Origin: Gracilaria gracilis | Taxonomy: Eukaryota; Rhodophyta; Florideophyceae; Gracilariales; Gracilariaceae | Direction of reading: 5' to 3' | DNA length: 64,000 bases | Assembly: GCA_030374805.1 (NCBI GenBank) | Contig: JARGSG010000024.1 | Coordinates: 682,001 to 746,000, forward strand | Part shown: one piece after another, positions 8,073 through 17,690 of the stretch | Layout of the letters: the number at the start of each line of letters is the position of its first letter | Position numbering within the stretch: the stretch's first letter is position 1 | The notes under the pieces: model-generated | The model's database searches: none | Told to the model about the DNA's origin: nothing | What the model saw: the letters and a program-made list of their open reading frames with translations, nothing else | Position numbers and translations under genes: made by a program

Positions 8073-11012
8073 ATGAGCGGCGCGGCTGCGCAGCCGTCGC
8101 GCGACGCGCGCGTGCGCGCGTGGTTGCATTCGTTGTCGCCACCGCCACCGCCACCGCCGCCGCCGCCTCCGCCGCCTCCGCCGCCGCGCTCGCAGCCGCG
8201 CAAACGCGCGCGTGCGCCCCCGCCGCGCGCAGCGCCGCCGCCCTATCTGCCGCCGCCGCTGCCGCCTCCCCTTCCCCCGCCGCCGCCGCCCGCCGCTGCG
8301 CCGCGCGCGCAACCCACTTCATTACCGCCACCACCTCCACCTCCACCTCCCCCTCCCCCTCCCCCCCCGCCCCCGCCGCTCAGTCGCATTGCGCGCCTGC
8401 ACGGTGTGCAACCCCCGCCACGCCCGCCCCCACCACCTCCGCCACTCCCGCCCCCGCCACTCCCGCCTCCGCCTCCGTCGCGCCGCCGCGTGCGCGTGCC
8501 GTCCACGCCTTCGCTGCCGTTGTCGCCGCCTGCCGCCGCGCCGTGCGCGCGCGTGCCGTCCACGCTATCGCTGCCGCCGCCGCTGCCGTCGTCGCCGCCC
8601 GCCGCCGTGCCGCGCGCCCGCCCGCCGCGCCCCAACTATGCGCCGCCGCCGCCCGCGCGCGCGCGCCAGCAGCGCGCCGTATCCGCTGCATCCACCGCCG
8701 CCGCCGCCACGCCGCTGTCGTTCTCGCGCCGCCGCTCGTGCCGCGCCGACTCGGACGTCGCCATCGCTGCCGCGCTGCCCAGCGACCTTGCGCTGGGCAT
8801 TGAGCGCGTCACGTCGGAGCACTTCTCGTCCGTGGGCAGCGCCCATGCGCCGCCGCGCGACGGCGCTTCGGCGCTGGGCTTGGGTGTGCCGCCGCTCGCC
8901 GCCACCGCTGCCGCTGCGTCGGGTACGGGCGCCCAGCTTGGGCTGCGCTTCACCTTCCAGTCGTTGCTTTCGTATGGTCATACCGAAAAGTCGTCCACGT
9001 CGCTCGCGGATGACGCGCAGCCCAACGCGCTGGTGGGCAATGTGTATGCCAATTACCTTGGTGCCACCTTCGAGCGCGGCACGTGGAGCGCGTCGCAGCT
9101 CATGCTGCCGTCCAAAGTGGAGGAGGCTGCGGGTCCCGTTTTGTACCGCCGCGGCTGTATCGACTCTGTGTGGCGCCTCAAACAGCGCCTTGGCATGGGT
9201 GCGTGCTCCGAGGTGCGCCTTGGCGAGTCCATGCATCATGCCGCCGTCAGTGCCGCCATCAAAATCGTGCCCAAGGGCGCGCCGGACCTCTTTTGCCCGC
9301 AGTCGGGCGATTGTCGCGAGGTGCTGGCCTTTCGCTGTATTGGCTCGCACCCTAACCTTGTGCAGTGCCATGCCATCTACGAGGATGAGCGCTTTGTGTA
9401 CATCGTTATGGAGCTGCTTACGGGCGGACAGCTGCTGCCCAGGATCGCTGATACCGAGCGCTATTATGCCCGCTATTGTGAGAATGATGCCGTCACTGTG
9501 GTGCGCTCGCTGGTGCGCGCGCTCGTGCACTTGCATCTGAAGGGTATTGCGCACCGCGATGTCAAGCCGGAGAATATCTTGTATGTCGCGGAGAGTAGGG
9601 ACCCTACCGTCAAACTGACCGACTTTGGCATTGCGCATTCCAACGCGCATAATGTCGATGCTACCGACATGGTGGGCACCCCGCTCTATATCGCGCCCGA
9701 GGTGCTGCAGCGCCAGCCGTATGGCTGTGCCGCCGATATGTGGAGCCTGGGCGTCATTGTACATATCCTCTTGGTTGGCTTTCCGCCGTTTGATGATGAT
9801 AACCTCGTCACGCTCGTCAACAAGGTCAAGTTTAATAGCGCCATTCTGCAGCAGCACGAGTGGCAGAGAGTGTCCGAGGGCGCGCGTGATTTTGTCGCCC
9901 ACCTGCTCTATCGAGACGTCAGCCGCCGCTTCACGGCGCAACAAGCGCTCGCGCACCCCTGGCTTACCAAGCCGCGCCCGCCGCCGTTCCCCGCACCGCC
10001 TATCCCTGCGCATGCGCGACAGGTGCGCGCCCCGCTTCCTCGACAGTCTACGCACACATGCCGTCAGCAGGGCATCATGCCGCTTGCGCACACGCAGGCT
10101 AACATTGAGCACTTTCTGCGCCGTAGCTTGTGGAAGAGACGCGAGAGTGAGCGCAAATCCGAACCGGAGATGGAGCTATCCATGTTGGTGTCGCTGTCGG
10201 AAAAGACCCTGAAACTGTCTGACTCGGCGCAGCTCTTGGACGCTGCGCCGGCTGCCGTGTTGCCGCATGTGCTGGCGGCCAGTGCGACGTCGCCGCCGTT
10301 GCAGCTGCCGCCGCTGCCGAGTTTGTCCACTCCGAGCGAACGGCTGGCGGCTCATAGCCCGCTCTCGTTGAATGACACCGTTGTCGCTGGCCTTTCTGAT
10401 ATGATTGATAGTCCGGCGCTCACGCCGCAGCCTACGTTTGGCACGCAACCTTCTTCTCCGGCCTCCGGACGTCAGCTGCGCGCGCAGCGCACCGATGTGC
10501 TGGAGGTGCTGTCACGCCAAAAGGATGTGGAGTTGGAGAACCAAAAGGAGCAGCAACGGTTGCGGCAACGGCGGCTGCGCATACAGGCGGAGCTGTCCAA
10601 GAGGAAACGACTCAAGGAGAGAAAGAGCCTGAACGGCTCTGAAAATCCGGCGTCGGAACCTTCGGAGCCGGTGTCATCGCGCACGGCGTCGTCGCACCCG
10701 GAGGACTTGCATGAGCGGGAGGACTCGCTCTTCACAGACTCCAAGTTCTCGGATGACAGCATGAGCTTGCTGATAGAAGACACTTTCCCGAGCCGTAGAG
10801 ATGCGGATGCGCAGGAGGATGTGCAGAAGATTCAAAAGCAGCGCGCCGAGCAGGAGCACAGGGGAAGAGGTAATTTGCTGGGACGGCGTGCGAGACATGC
10901 CAATAATGGCAAGAATGCGCCCAAGAGTGACAAATCCAAACATACGCGCGTCAAGGGGGTCAGAGTGCTTAGAAGACAAAAACATTCGGTTCCATCGTCG
11001 AATCGGTTGTAG
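8073..11012 (+). CDS. CaMK-type serine/threonine protein kinase with long Pro-rich N-terminus
   Basis: The ATG at 8073 gives 979 residues. The frame is open upstream, but only from a GTG and through the poly-C tract, so this ATG is preferred. Residues 1-360 are dominated by Pro, Ala and Arg and look disordered. A complete kinase domain spans about 363-630. It has a glycine loop (LGMGACSEVRLG), the lysine AAIKIV (Lys397), the catalytic loop HRDVKPEN (Asp496), DFG (Asp517), a GTPLYIAPEV activation segment and a closing AHPWL. The MELLTGGQLLPRI hinge and overall pattern fit the CaMK group, such as MAPKAPK- or RSK C-terminal-like kinases. No EF hands follow, so it is not a plant-type CDPK. The C-terminal 300 residues are Ser- and charge-rich, with a likely coiled coil (ELENQKEQQRLRQRRLRIQ). 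All catalytic residues are present, so activity is expected; the substrate is unknown. Confidence 0.9.
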   Translation: MSGAAAQPSRDARVRAWLHSLSPPPPPPPPPPPPPPPPRSQPRKRARAPPPRAAPPPYLPPPLPPPLPPPPPPAAAPRAQPTSLPPPPPPPPPPPPPPPPPPLSRIARLHGVQPPPRPPPPPPPLPPPPLPPPPPSRRRVRVPSTPSLPLSPPAAAPCARVPSTLSLPPPLPSSPPAAVPRARPPRPNYAPPPPARARQQRAVSAASTAAAATPLSFSRRRSCRADSDVAIAAALPSDLALGIERVTSEHFSSVGSAHAPPRDGASALGLGVPPLAATAAAASGTGAQLGLRFTFQSLLSYGHTEKSSTSLADDAQPNALVGNVYANYLGATFERGTWSASQLMLPSKVEEAAGPVLYRRGCIDSVWRLKQRLGMGACSEVRLGESMHHAAVSAAIKIVPKGAPDLFCPQSGDCREVLAFRCIGSHPNLVQCHAIYEDERFVYIVMELLTGGQLLPRIADTERYYARYCENDAVTVVRSLVRALVHLHLKGIAHRDVKPENILYVAESRDPTVKLTDFGIAHSNAHNVDATDMVGTPLYIAPEVLQRQPYGCAADMWSLGVIVHILLVGFPPFDDDNLVTLVNKVKFNSAILQQHEWQRVSEGARDFVAHLLYRDVSRRFTAQQALAHPWLTKPRPPPFPAPPIPAHARQVRAPLPRQSTHTCRQQGIMPLAHTQANIEHFLRRSLWKRRESERKSEPEMELSMLVSLSEKTLKLSDSAQLLDAAPAAVLPHVLAASATSPPLQLPPLPSLSTPSERLAAHSPLSLNDTVVAGLSDMIDSPALTPQPTFGTQPSSPASGRQLRAQRTDVLEVLSRQKDVELENQKEQQRLRQRRLRIQAELSKRKRLKERKSLNGSENPASEPSEPVSSRTASSHPEDLHEREDSLFTDSKFSDDSMSLLIEDTFPSRRDADAQEDVQKIQKQRAEQEHRGRGNLLGRRARHANNGKNAPKSDKSKHTRVKGVRVLRRQKHSVPSSNRL

Positions 11013-11647
11013 AACTCGTTCCAAGTAACTCTTCTTTTTTTTGTTTGTCCTTCCCAAAGCTTTTTTCCTCTCCCTATGCAGTGTCCAGCATAGTCAGCTA
11101 GCGTTTCAAGGAAGTTAGTTGGCTTCGTCCGTTTCGCCGTCATGTGGCATTCCCGGATGGGAGTTGTTTTTTTTTTGTACTAGTCCGCCTTGTACTACTT
11201 TGTCTGTATGCCGGGGTAAGAGGGCTAACCCTTTTAACTCTACTTGTCTGTCCTTGTATCGCAGCGATCGCGGGGTTGTCAGCTCGTCACGGTTTCGTCT
11301 CGTGAAAGCCAACTCGTATCTCACCCCTTTTACCGTTACCCATTGAGCGCTCATTGCAGCCACTAGCTCGGTTTAAGTGAGCACCCCTCCCCTCCCCCCG
11401 CTTTATACCTTCAGTATTAGAGTTACAAATAGAATGCCATAAAACTGGAAGGATACAATACTAACTTCTATCTCCTATCGCATTGCACGGGAGGCTTGAA
11501 TTGTTTTCACCTCATGTACTTCATCCAACCTACGTATCTCTTCGACGTGTCTTGTTTTGTGGTCTTCCTTTTCCCCCAGTCAAGAACTCGACAGGGGGGC
11601 AAACAAACTTTGTAACGCCCGTCCCCCTTATCACTGCTCTCGACGTT
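11013..11647. other. Intergenic after the kinase gene
   Basis: No gene is visible. It holds a T-rich stretch after the kinase stop (11034-11042), a 10-T run near 11168, and the 16-bp word GGGTAAGAGGGCTAAC at 11214-11229, which recurs at 40335-40350. The GC content drops sharply here compared with the kinase gene. Confidence 0.5.
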
Positions 11648-13566
11648 TGAATTGTTCAAGTCGTGAATTCCCTTCCCGCCTGCCTGCCTCATTTCATCAC
11701 CCATTCATGCGCTTGATTTGCGCATGATCATGTTCCCATTTCGGGAATCATCCCAATCTTCCGCCGTTTCTCCAACAAACACCCCGCTCACATGCGCCTG
11801 TTTCCTTTGCTCCCTCATGTGTTTAAAGGCGCCCGATACCGATAAGTCTCCAACTGCCTCTCCGCCTTCGCTACCTCACTGCTCTTTGCAACTCTACTTC
11901 TCCCAACCCCTTCCCTTGCCCCGACAACAATTCTGCCACAACTCTCGTCGCTTTACTTTTTGAACCCGATCACTCATTTTTACCGTTCTGCTCTGTAACA
12001 ACCAACTACCAACTATCATGAGCATCTATCGTTCTGCAGCCAGCCCCACCTCTGTGCAATGCCACACCCTAGCGTGCGACCGCTACAACTCCAAAGCCGC
12101 CCGCTCGCAACTCGCCTCCCCAAAGTCTCAGTCGATGAGCTTCACTTCTGCCAGTCCCGTGTATCGCCCTGGTCGCAAGCGCCCTCCGCGCTGGAGCAAC
12201 GTCTCCCAGGCCGAGCTTATTGACCGCACAAGGGAGCACATGGCTGCTGCCTCCACTACCCATGACCCGGAAGCACAGGAGCACGCCATCTCGCGTCTCA
12301 TTCAACTCCTGCAAGCTCGCTTCAGCGACGTGGCTCCGTACCTGAGTACCCCGTTTGTTCGCTTCTTCTGCAGCACCTTGCGGCCAAACTTCACCAACCA
12401 AACGTTCGTGTACACCGCTTGTCGCTTCATCTCCATCTTGGCCGCGCCTTCGCCTGAGCACTGTCTCCTCATGTCGCAGAACATCGACGTGCAACTGTGC
12501 GAAGACCTGCTCCGATACCACCTTGAAGGCTCTCAGTCCATCCACAAAATCATCATTGATGCCTTCACACCGCTGCTCAACGTCAGCGAGTCGCACCGCT
12601 CCGCACTGCTGGAGCCCATGTCCAGGGGCATCGAATGGGTCTTTGCTTACTTGCGACGATGGAAGATTTCCGAACACATGCAACTCGTGTTGCTCGAATA
12701 CTTTCGCACACTGGTAGAGGACGAAGAGGAGTTGAAACTCGAGGTCGTCCGACGAGGTTTGTTGCTCGATATCACCGATGCCTTCGACAGCTTCCCGTCG
12801 TCGTACAAGATACGGCACCTTGCGATCGATTTGCTCATCACCCTCACCGAACGCTCTGGCGAAATCAGAAGACAAAGTATCGAAGAAGGCCATCTCACGC
12901 ATATTCTTCAAACCTTGCAGTTGTTACAAAGAACTCCAGAGATGGTTCTCCTCACCACCCAAGCCATTCAGATCTACAGCGCTGACCTGGACACCAGGAA
13001 CCTCATGGGCAAGGCCGGCTTCATCCGCGAGTTGTTGCGCACGCTGAGCAGAATGCTTGAACCTTCTCAAGACCTATTCGCCACCTCTCACCGCGACAGC
13101 CTTTGTCAGGTGCTGGCAACTCTGCGAGGCGTTGTATACCGAAGTGAGACCAATCGATATACATTGATGGACTTGAAGGAGCTGAAGCTCATTAAGGAGA
13201 TTATCCAAACATACAAGTTCGATGAACATGTGGTGGAAGCCGCGTTCAAGGTATTAGAGACATTGTGTTGCGATATGTACCGAGATGAGAAGCCTCCTCG
13301 CTTTGTACGTGAGACAGCGAAGCGCGAGGCTCTGGAGGACATTATTCGATTCGCAACATCGATACTCTCGGAGAACAAAGGGAAGGCGCGATACGCGGAA
13401 CTGGCGTGCTCCGTTCTGCTTCAAATATGCCTCATCGGATGCCCCGACATAGTCTTTGGGACTAGTCCTGATCTCTACAGCCTAATCCCAGAAGCAATAG
13501 AGGCGTGTTTCGAGAACGACGTAGTTCTTAATGTCGCGCTTTCCCTGATATGTTTCACAAAGAGAT
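11648..13566. repeat. Right arm of a large inverted duplication
   Basis: This is the inverse of 2251-4146. It carries the intact ARM-like gene and its upstream flank. The two genes face each other across a spacer of about 7.5 kb that holds three unrelated GC-rich genes. Confidence 0.9.
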
Positions 13567-13577
13567 GTGTCGGTTGA
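12018..13577 (+). CDS. ARM/HEAT-like helical-repeat protein, intact copy
   Basis: The ATG at 12018 opens 519 residues. The first 60 or so are Ser-, Pro- and Arg-rich and disordered. The rest is a regular series of amphipathic helices rich in Leu and Ile (for example HAISRLIQLLQARF, LEEYFRTL-like and LAIDLLITLTERS blocks) with conserved-looking charged turns, typical of armadillo or HEAT solenoids. I cannot assign it to a named family. Such solenoids usually bind proteins as scaffolds; that role is an inference. It is the intact member of an inverted pair whose partner at 2246-3771 is frameshifted. The upstream flank, about 370 bp, is duplicated too, so both copies would start with the same promoter. 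The last four codons differ between copies because the duplication ends just before the stop. Confidence 0.8.
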   Translation: MSIYRSAASPTSVQCHTLACDRYNSKAARSQLASPKSQSMSFTSASPVYRPGRKRPPRWSNVSQAELIDRTREHMAAASTTHDPEAQEHAISRLIQLLQARFSDVAPYLSTPFVRFFCSTLRPNFTNQTFVYTACRFISILAAPSPEHCLLMSQNIDVQLCEDLLRYHLEGSQSIHKIIIDAFTPLLNVSESHRSALLEPMSRGIEWVFAYLRRWKISEHMQLVLLEYFRTLVEDEEELKLEVVRRGLLLDITDAFDSFPSSYKIRHLAIDLLITLTERSGEIRRQSIEEGHLTHILQTLQLLQRTPEMVLLTTQAIQIYSADLDTRNLMGKAGFIRELLRTLSRMLEPSQDLFATSHRDSLCQVLATLRGVVYRSETNRYTLMDLKELKLIKEIIQTYKFDEHVVEAAFKVLETLCCDMYRDEKPPRFVRETAKREALEDIIRFATSILSENKGKARYAELACSVLLQICLIGCPDIVFGTSPDLYSLIPEAIEACFENDVVLNVALSLICFTKRCVG

Positions 13578-14119
13578 GCGTTTCCAGGGTAAAACTCCTT
13601 CGCAGAGGCGATAAAAAGTAAAGATTGATCACATTCCTGACTAACATGATTTCACAACCTTCCACAAGCAAGTGCTCGGCAGCGAAAGATGTATGAAGAC
13701 GTCAAAAGTGCAACAACGCTAGATTCTTCGAATGATGACGTATGGGCAAAGCGTGCTGATTATCCAGTGCTTTCATCACGAAGCCGTTTTGCGGAACCAA
13801 CTCCCGAACCGAGGGGTCTCAAGCAGAAACTCTAAATCACGAGCACGAAGTCGTGGGACTTTCGAAGGAGCGAATGGCATCGCACCCGTAACGAAAACGA
13901 CAGCAGTTTCCCAAAACTGAGAACTATCAACTGCACCAAACGGCCAGATACCGCGGTGCTCGTCGGTGGAAGTGTTGCCTCAAAACTTTGTATATAGAGA
14001 TCAACGCAAAGTATCGGACGCGAAATATGCGGCCTGCCATTTGAAGACAAGTGCACCTCAAGCACGCCACATGCGAACAAAACCCATGCAGCAATTTCGC
14101 GTGTTCGTAAACGTTTGAG
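13578..14119. other. Intergenic, convergent gene ends
   Basis: This gap lies between the ends of two convergent genes, the ARM-like gene and ALG2. Only short unsupported open frames are seen, and no repeat or RNA gene stands out. Confidence 0.5.
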
Positions 14120-15295
14120 CTATGCGTCGACAATGCTTGTCAACAACCGATGCAGTTCTGTTCCGAGAACGTCAATGGAGAAGTACTCCTTCACTCTCTT
14201 TCGGCCCTGTTCACCCATTTCAGCGCTCCTCTGACGATCATTGAACAGCTGCATGACAGCATCACCAAATTGCTGCGCTGAATTCTCACACAGAAAGCCA
14301 GTTTCAAGATGTTCAACGGTTTCAAGCGGACCCCCCGAATTGACCGCTATGATCGGTATGGCCTCACTCATAGCCTCAAGTGGAACGATTCCAAAGTGCT
14401 CATTAGCAGGAGTGTAAAGTACAACAAGAGCACTGTGCAGGAGGGAACGCCTTTGCGCATCAGATACATTCTTGAGCAATGTGATACGGTCTTGTAACCC
14501 ATACGATGCAGCAAGCCTTTCTAGTTGTTCGTAGTATTGGACATTCTCTATCAATCTGGTATCGTAGCCACCAGCTATGACGAGTGTGACATCGGCCTTG
14601 TGTGTAGATCTCAAGTACGAAAGCGTCTCAACCGCAAGCGAAATGTTCTTCTTTCTTTCATAACGATTCAGGGACAGCAAAACGTTGGATGAAGAATCTC
14701 TGTCAACGTATTGTGGTGGCTTGACACATGGATACACAACAGTTGGTTTGGGTAGGTTAGGGAATGTCTCAGAGAAAGCGTGTGTGGTAAAAAGCGAGTT
14801 ACAGGCGACCTGAGTGGCGTGACGAAGCGCAAACGCCTCAATTGAATCGATGACAACTCGATAGATGCGCTTCAATAAAGACGGCCGAGAGGTCGGATCA
14901 AGAGACTTGGCAAGCAGCTTGTCCGGATAATGGCAATAGAACACAGTCTTGGCACGAAACAGTGAAAGAATCAGCAGCGGTAAAGATACAATATCAACAA
15001 TTGCCACATCGAAACAACAGAACAGAGAGACGTATAAAGCAACAAGCGCGCATCGCAACGACGTGAGAATTGCTTGAAAGCGGCCGAGAAAGGAACGTGG
15101 AATAAACGGACGAATGCATGTGACGGGTACCGAAGGAGATGATGGGGCAACTTCGGGGAAACAGCGGGATGGATCGAAATGAGGGGTGAATATGGTGGTA
15201 CGATGACCGCGCTGTTGCAATGAAAGAGCGGCGTCGACGATGAAACGTTCGGCTCCTCCTATACCAAGATCCGGGTGGATGAACACGACGTGCAT
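14120..15295 (-). CDS. ALG2: Alpha-1,3/1,6-mannosyltransferase ALG2
   Basis: The ATG at 15295 gives 391 residues; a longer reading from 15337 needs a GTG. The N-terminus MHVVFIHPDLGIGGAERFI is the signature of ALG2. It is a GT-B fold, GT4-family glycosyltransferase that adds the second and third mannoses to the dolichol-linked oligosaccharide on the cytosolic face of the ER. The C-terminal half has the donor-site pattern EHFGIVPLEAMSEAIPIIA, which includes the EX7E motif. Two hydrophobic stretches (residues about 85-125) fit the known membrane association of the enzyme. Length is close to that of fungal and animal ALG2. A single exon and no defect are seen. It is transcribed in the same direction as the two sHSP genes upstream of it, but there is no functional link. 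Confidence 0.93.
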   Translation of the reverse strand: MHVVFIHPDLGIGGAERFIVDAALSLQQRGHRTTIFTPHFDPSRCFPEVAPSSPSVPVTCIRPFIPRSFLGRFQAILTSLRCALVALYVSLFCCFDVAIVDIVSLPLLILSLFRAKTVFYCHYPDKLLAKSLDPTSRPSLLKRIYRVVIDSIEAFALRHATQVACNSLFTTHAFSETFPNLPKPTVVYPCVKPPQYVDRDSSSNVLLSLNRYERKKNISLAVETLSYLRSTHKADVTLVIAGGYDTRLIENVQYYEQLERLAASYGLQDRITLLKNVSDAQRRSLLHSALVVLYTPANEHFGIVPLEAMSEAIPIIAVNSGGPLETVEHLETGFLCENSAQQFGDAVMQLFNDRQRSAEMGEQGRKRVKEYFSIDVLGTELHRLLTSIVDA

Positions 15296-15733
15296 GGCGC
15301 TTTGGCAGACGGCGTTTAAGACGCGGTAGCGAACCACTTGGTGTCCACACTTTCGTAGAAATACATTGCTCTCTCTAGCTTAGATTAGATACCCAGGGGG
15401 AAGGAATGAACACGGTCCGTCTACTACATGTAGACAGCTTGGGGACTGAAAAGAGCATTATTCAACACGACGCTTATCAAGGGGGCATACAGCAATGTGT
15501 AGGCGGCACAACGCATTGTGAAGCGAATCTGCAAGTTGCAACGCATCATTTCGCAATTGGAATCTGCGTCAAATCAATCAAATTCTGTTGTGGCAATGTG
15601 GATCAACTGTATTGGTACGAAGTTGTGCACAATAATATTACAATAGATCACGGTGTGCATTGTAACGGATAGATAGAACTCGTGATGCTGCATCATGATG
15701 ATAGTAACGCTAGATACAACCGAACTGAAGCGC
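15296..15733. other. Intergenic between ALG2 and sHSP gene
   Basis: This 438-bp stretch holds the ALG2 promoter region and the 3' flank of the sHSP gene. An 88-codon open frame on the plus strand (15406-15672) has no family features and I do not call it. Confidence 0.5.
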
Positions 15734-16234
15734 TCATACGTCTATCTGAATCTTCCTACCGTTCTTCTTCTGTGCAACAGGAATATTAATCGCGAGCACA
15801 CCATTTGTGTACTCCTCAACTTTAACCTCGGCAATATCTGTGTCATGACTCAAGCCCAGTTGCAAGTCATACTGAACAAGCAACTTGGGTTCCTTCTCCT
15901 CGTTGGGATTCATCAAAGCCGCTGCAAACCGTTTCGCGGAAATGGCTAGATGATGTCCATGCAACTCAATGACAATATCCCTCTTCCGTACGCCAGGAAG
16001 TTCTACGTAGAGAAAGCCCTGTACATCATCAGCTTCGACATAGTAAGTAGGCTCCACCACAGGTGGCACTCGCGGCTGCGCGCCCTCCAGCGGGTGTCGA
16101 CGGCTATGACCGAAACGGAACGGGTGAAAGTGCGAATGCGACTGGCCGTGCGACTGGCCGTGCGACTGGCCGTGCGACTGGCCGAGCAGGAACGGCAACG
16201 GGGCCGCTATGGAGTGAGCGATGTTGGGGAACAT
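15734..16234 (-). CDS. Small heat-shock protein (Hsp20/alpha-crystallin), His-rich N-terminus
   Basis: This gene encodes 166 residues from an ATG at 16234. The C-terminal 100 residues are an alpha-crystallin domain, with VELPGV at the start and the conserved GVLAINIP near the end. The N-terminal region holds four tandem GQSH units encoded by a 12-bp repeat at 16140-16193, followed by more His residues. sHSPs form oligomers that hold unfolding proteins until ATP-dependent chaperones act. The short N-terminal arm has no clear targeting signal, so a cytosolic site is likely. A TATA-like element lies about 110 bp upstream of the ATG. A second sHSP gene lies 1.5 kb upstream on the same strand. The His-rich repeat could bind metal, but that is only a guess. 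Confidence 0.93.
   Translation of the reverse strand: MFPNIAHSIAAPLPFLLGQSHGQSHGQSHGQSHSHFHPFRFGHSRRHPLEGAQPRVPPVVEPTYYVEADDVQGFLYVELPGVRKRDIVIELHGHHLAISAKRFAAALMNPNEEKEPKLLVQYDLQLGLSHDTDIAEVKVEEYTNGVLAINIPVAQKKNGRKIQIDV
16140..16193 (+). repeat. Tandem 12-bp repeat in the sHSP N-terminus
   Basis: Four near-perfect copies of ACTGGCCGTGCG (plus strand) encode GQSH units on the minus strand. Confidence 0.9.
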
Positions 16235-16344
16235 TTCGTTGTGGTGACGGAGAGATGACCGGCTCTTGAGCGTGGGGCGTTGTTGACGCGCTTCGTTTTC
16301 AAAAGCAGCCGAGTGCCCTTTGCTCTATCTAACATTACCAAGGG

Positions 16345-16352
16345 TATATATA
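16345..16352 (-). promoter_or_regulatory. TATA box of the sHSP gene
   Basis: TATATATA lies 111-118 bp upstream of the sHSP start codon, a normal place for a eukaryotic core promoter with a short leader. No perfect heat-shock element was found next to it. Confidence 0.55.
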
Positions 16353-16671
16353 GTTCGCACTTGGCTTGCACAGCAAGTGCATGCCAGTGTGCGCCATGCT
16401 CATTGGGTGTGCGCCACGTGAATTAGATCTGTTTAAAGAAATAACTTACCGTCTGTTTTTGGATTTTTGGCCCAACCCCGAGTTCCACCCACCAGCTGCC
16501 GTCTTCTTCTCTTTGTCGCTCTCTCTCTCTCGGTGTGTGAGTACACTAGCTCAATTATGGCTTGGTGCAGAACGTTTCTGCTCAGAGAAACGCTCTCTCA
16601 CAAGAAAGTCCAACACTGTACCGGGCCGTTTTCTAACAATACTAGGAACGGATTTTTCCTGGCGTTCACGA
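16353..16671. other. Intergenic between the sHSP promoter and the LINE remnant
   Basis: No gene is visible. A plus-strand open frame across this region has no family features. A loose GAA/TTC pattern near 16576-16600 does not make a proper heat-shock element. Confidence 0.4.
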
Positions 16672-17196
16672 CTAGGAGGTACACACAAGCGTCTTGACAA
16701 GGTTCACATCATTCAGAACACCAGGTCTACAGTTTAAAATCAGCTTCTTCCCAAATACATGAAATCCAAGAGGGTGCAAACTTGGCGGATGTCGCACATA
16801 CATCTGTGCCAAAGCCGTCTCTGCTTCTCTCTGAGAAAGAATATTCTCAAACTCGTCCGGTAACTCTGAAATGAGCGATACTGAATTGCTCTTAGTCGAA
16901 ACCCTCCTTCTTACTTCTGCGAGGTCTATAGGAATCCTTATCTGTTCACATAATGGGATCTTCAATGCCTCTTTTGTCATGGTATCTACTAGCTCGTTCT
17001 TTGAAATTCCACAATGACTTGGTACCCAAAGTATATGAACAGGACATATAACAACCAGTTCAGACAGCAATTTAGAAAGCTGCTGAACTTTCCAAGACTG
17101 CAGATCACATCCATTAGCTTTCGAACACACAGCATCACACACAGTGTACAAAAAGTACCAACGGTACCAGCTGACTAAATGCCGCCCATGCAGCAA
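16672..17196 (-). pseudogene. Non-LTR retrotransposon remnant, RNase H domain
   Basis: The minus strand is open for about 174 codons but has no ATG at its start. It carries HILWVPSHCGISKNELVDT, the typical end of a retroelement RNase H domain with the conserved His and the NE-x-x-D motif. Downstream the AETALAQMYVRHP segment resembles the stretch after RNase H in LINEs, followed by NCRPG where a zinc-knuckle region would be. The reverse transcriptase part is missing, so this is a 5'-truncated, dead fragment. It sits between the two sHSP genes. Its upstream edge contains one copy of the 11-bp word TACCAACGGTA (17156-17166). Confidence 0.75.
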
Positions 17197-17690
17197 CGAT
17201 CCTAACCATGCACCTTGACATCAACTTCTTGTAAGCGCTTGTCCACTGTCTTCACTCCTCTACTTTTCAAACCCCTGACATCGTCTGTGTGTCATGGCAA
17301 ACAAACGAGCACGCAACATAACGACAAACGACCGTGTCGCGCTTGACACTAGCCATGACTAGTGACAAAGGATGCCATAACAATCGCCGCCATTATTCTT
17401 CTCTGTTGTTCAGACTACTTTTGCGACTACTGTTCACAACGCATACATATTGTTTACAAGCATCATCAAAAATGCATTTCCTCAACTTCTCAATCAGTGT
17501 GACAAAGCTTCCATTACCGCTTCTTGCTATTTGGCGATACGATCTTCGTGTGCTCTTCAATTCTTTTCTACTCCTTTTTGATACAATGGAACAGCATCTA
17601 CAAACGCCTCTGCTGTGAACTAGGTCCAAAGTGTAAGCGATCCATTTTCGTGACCACGCAGCCTGACTACACGTCCAACAAACCTATTAC
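17197..17690. other. Intergenic between the LINE remnant and the second sHSP gene
   Basis: Roughly 490 bp of pyrimidine-rich sequence with no credible gene. It is the 3' flank of the second sHSP gene. Confidence 0.4.

Noticed and set aside
16570..16610. Heat-shock element upstream of the sHSP gene
   Set aside because: Only loose GAA and TTC blocks with wrong spacing, more than 330 bp from the start codon.
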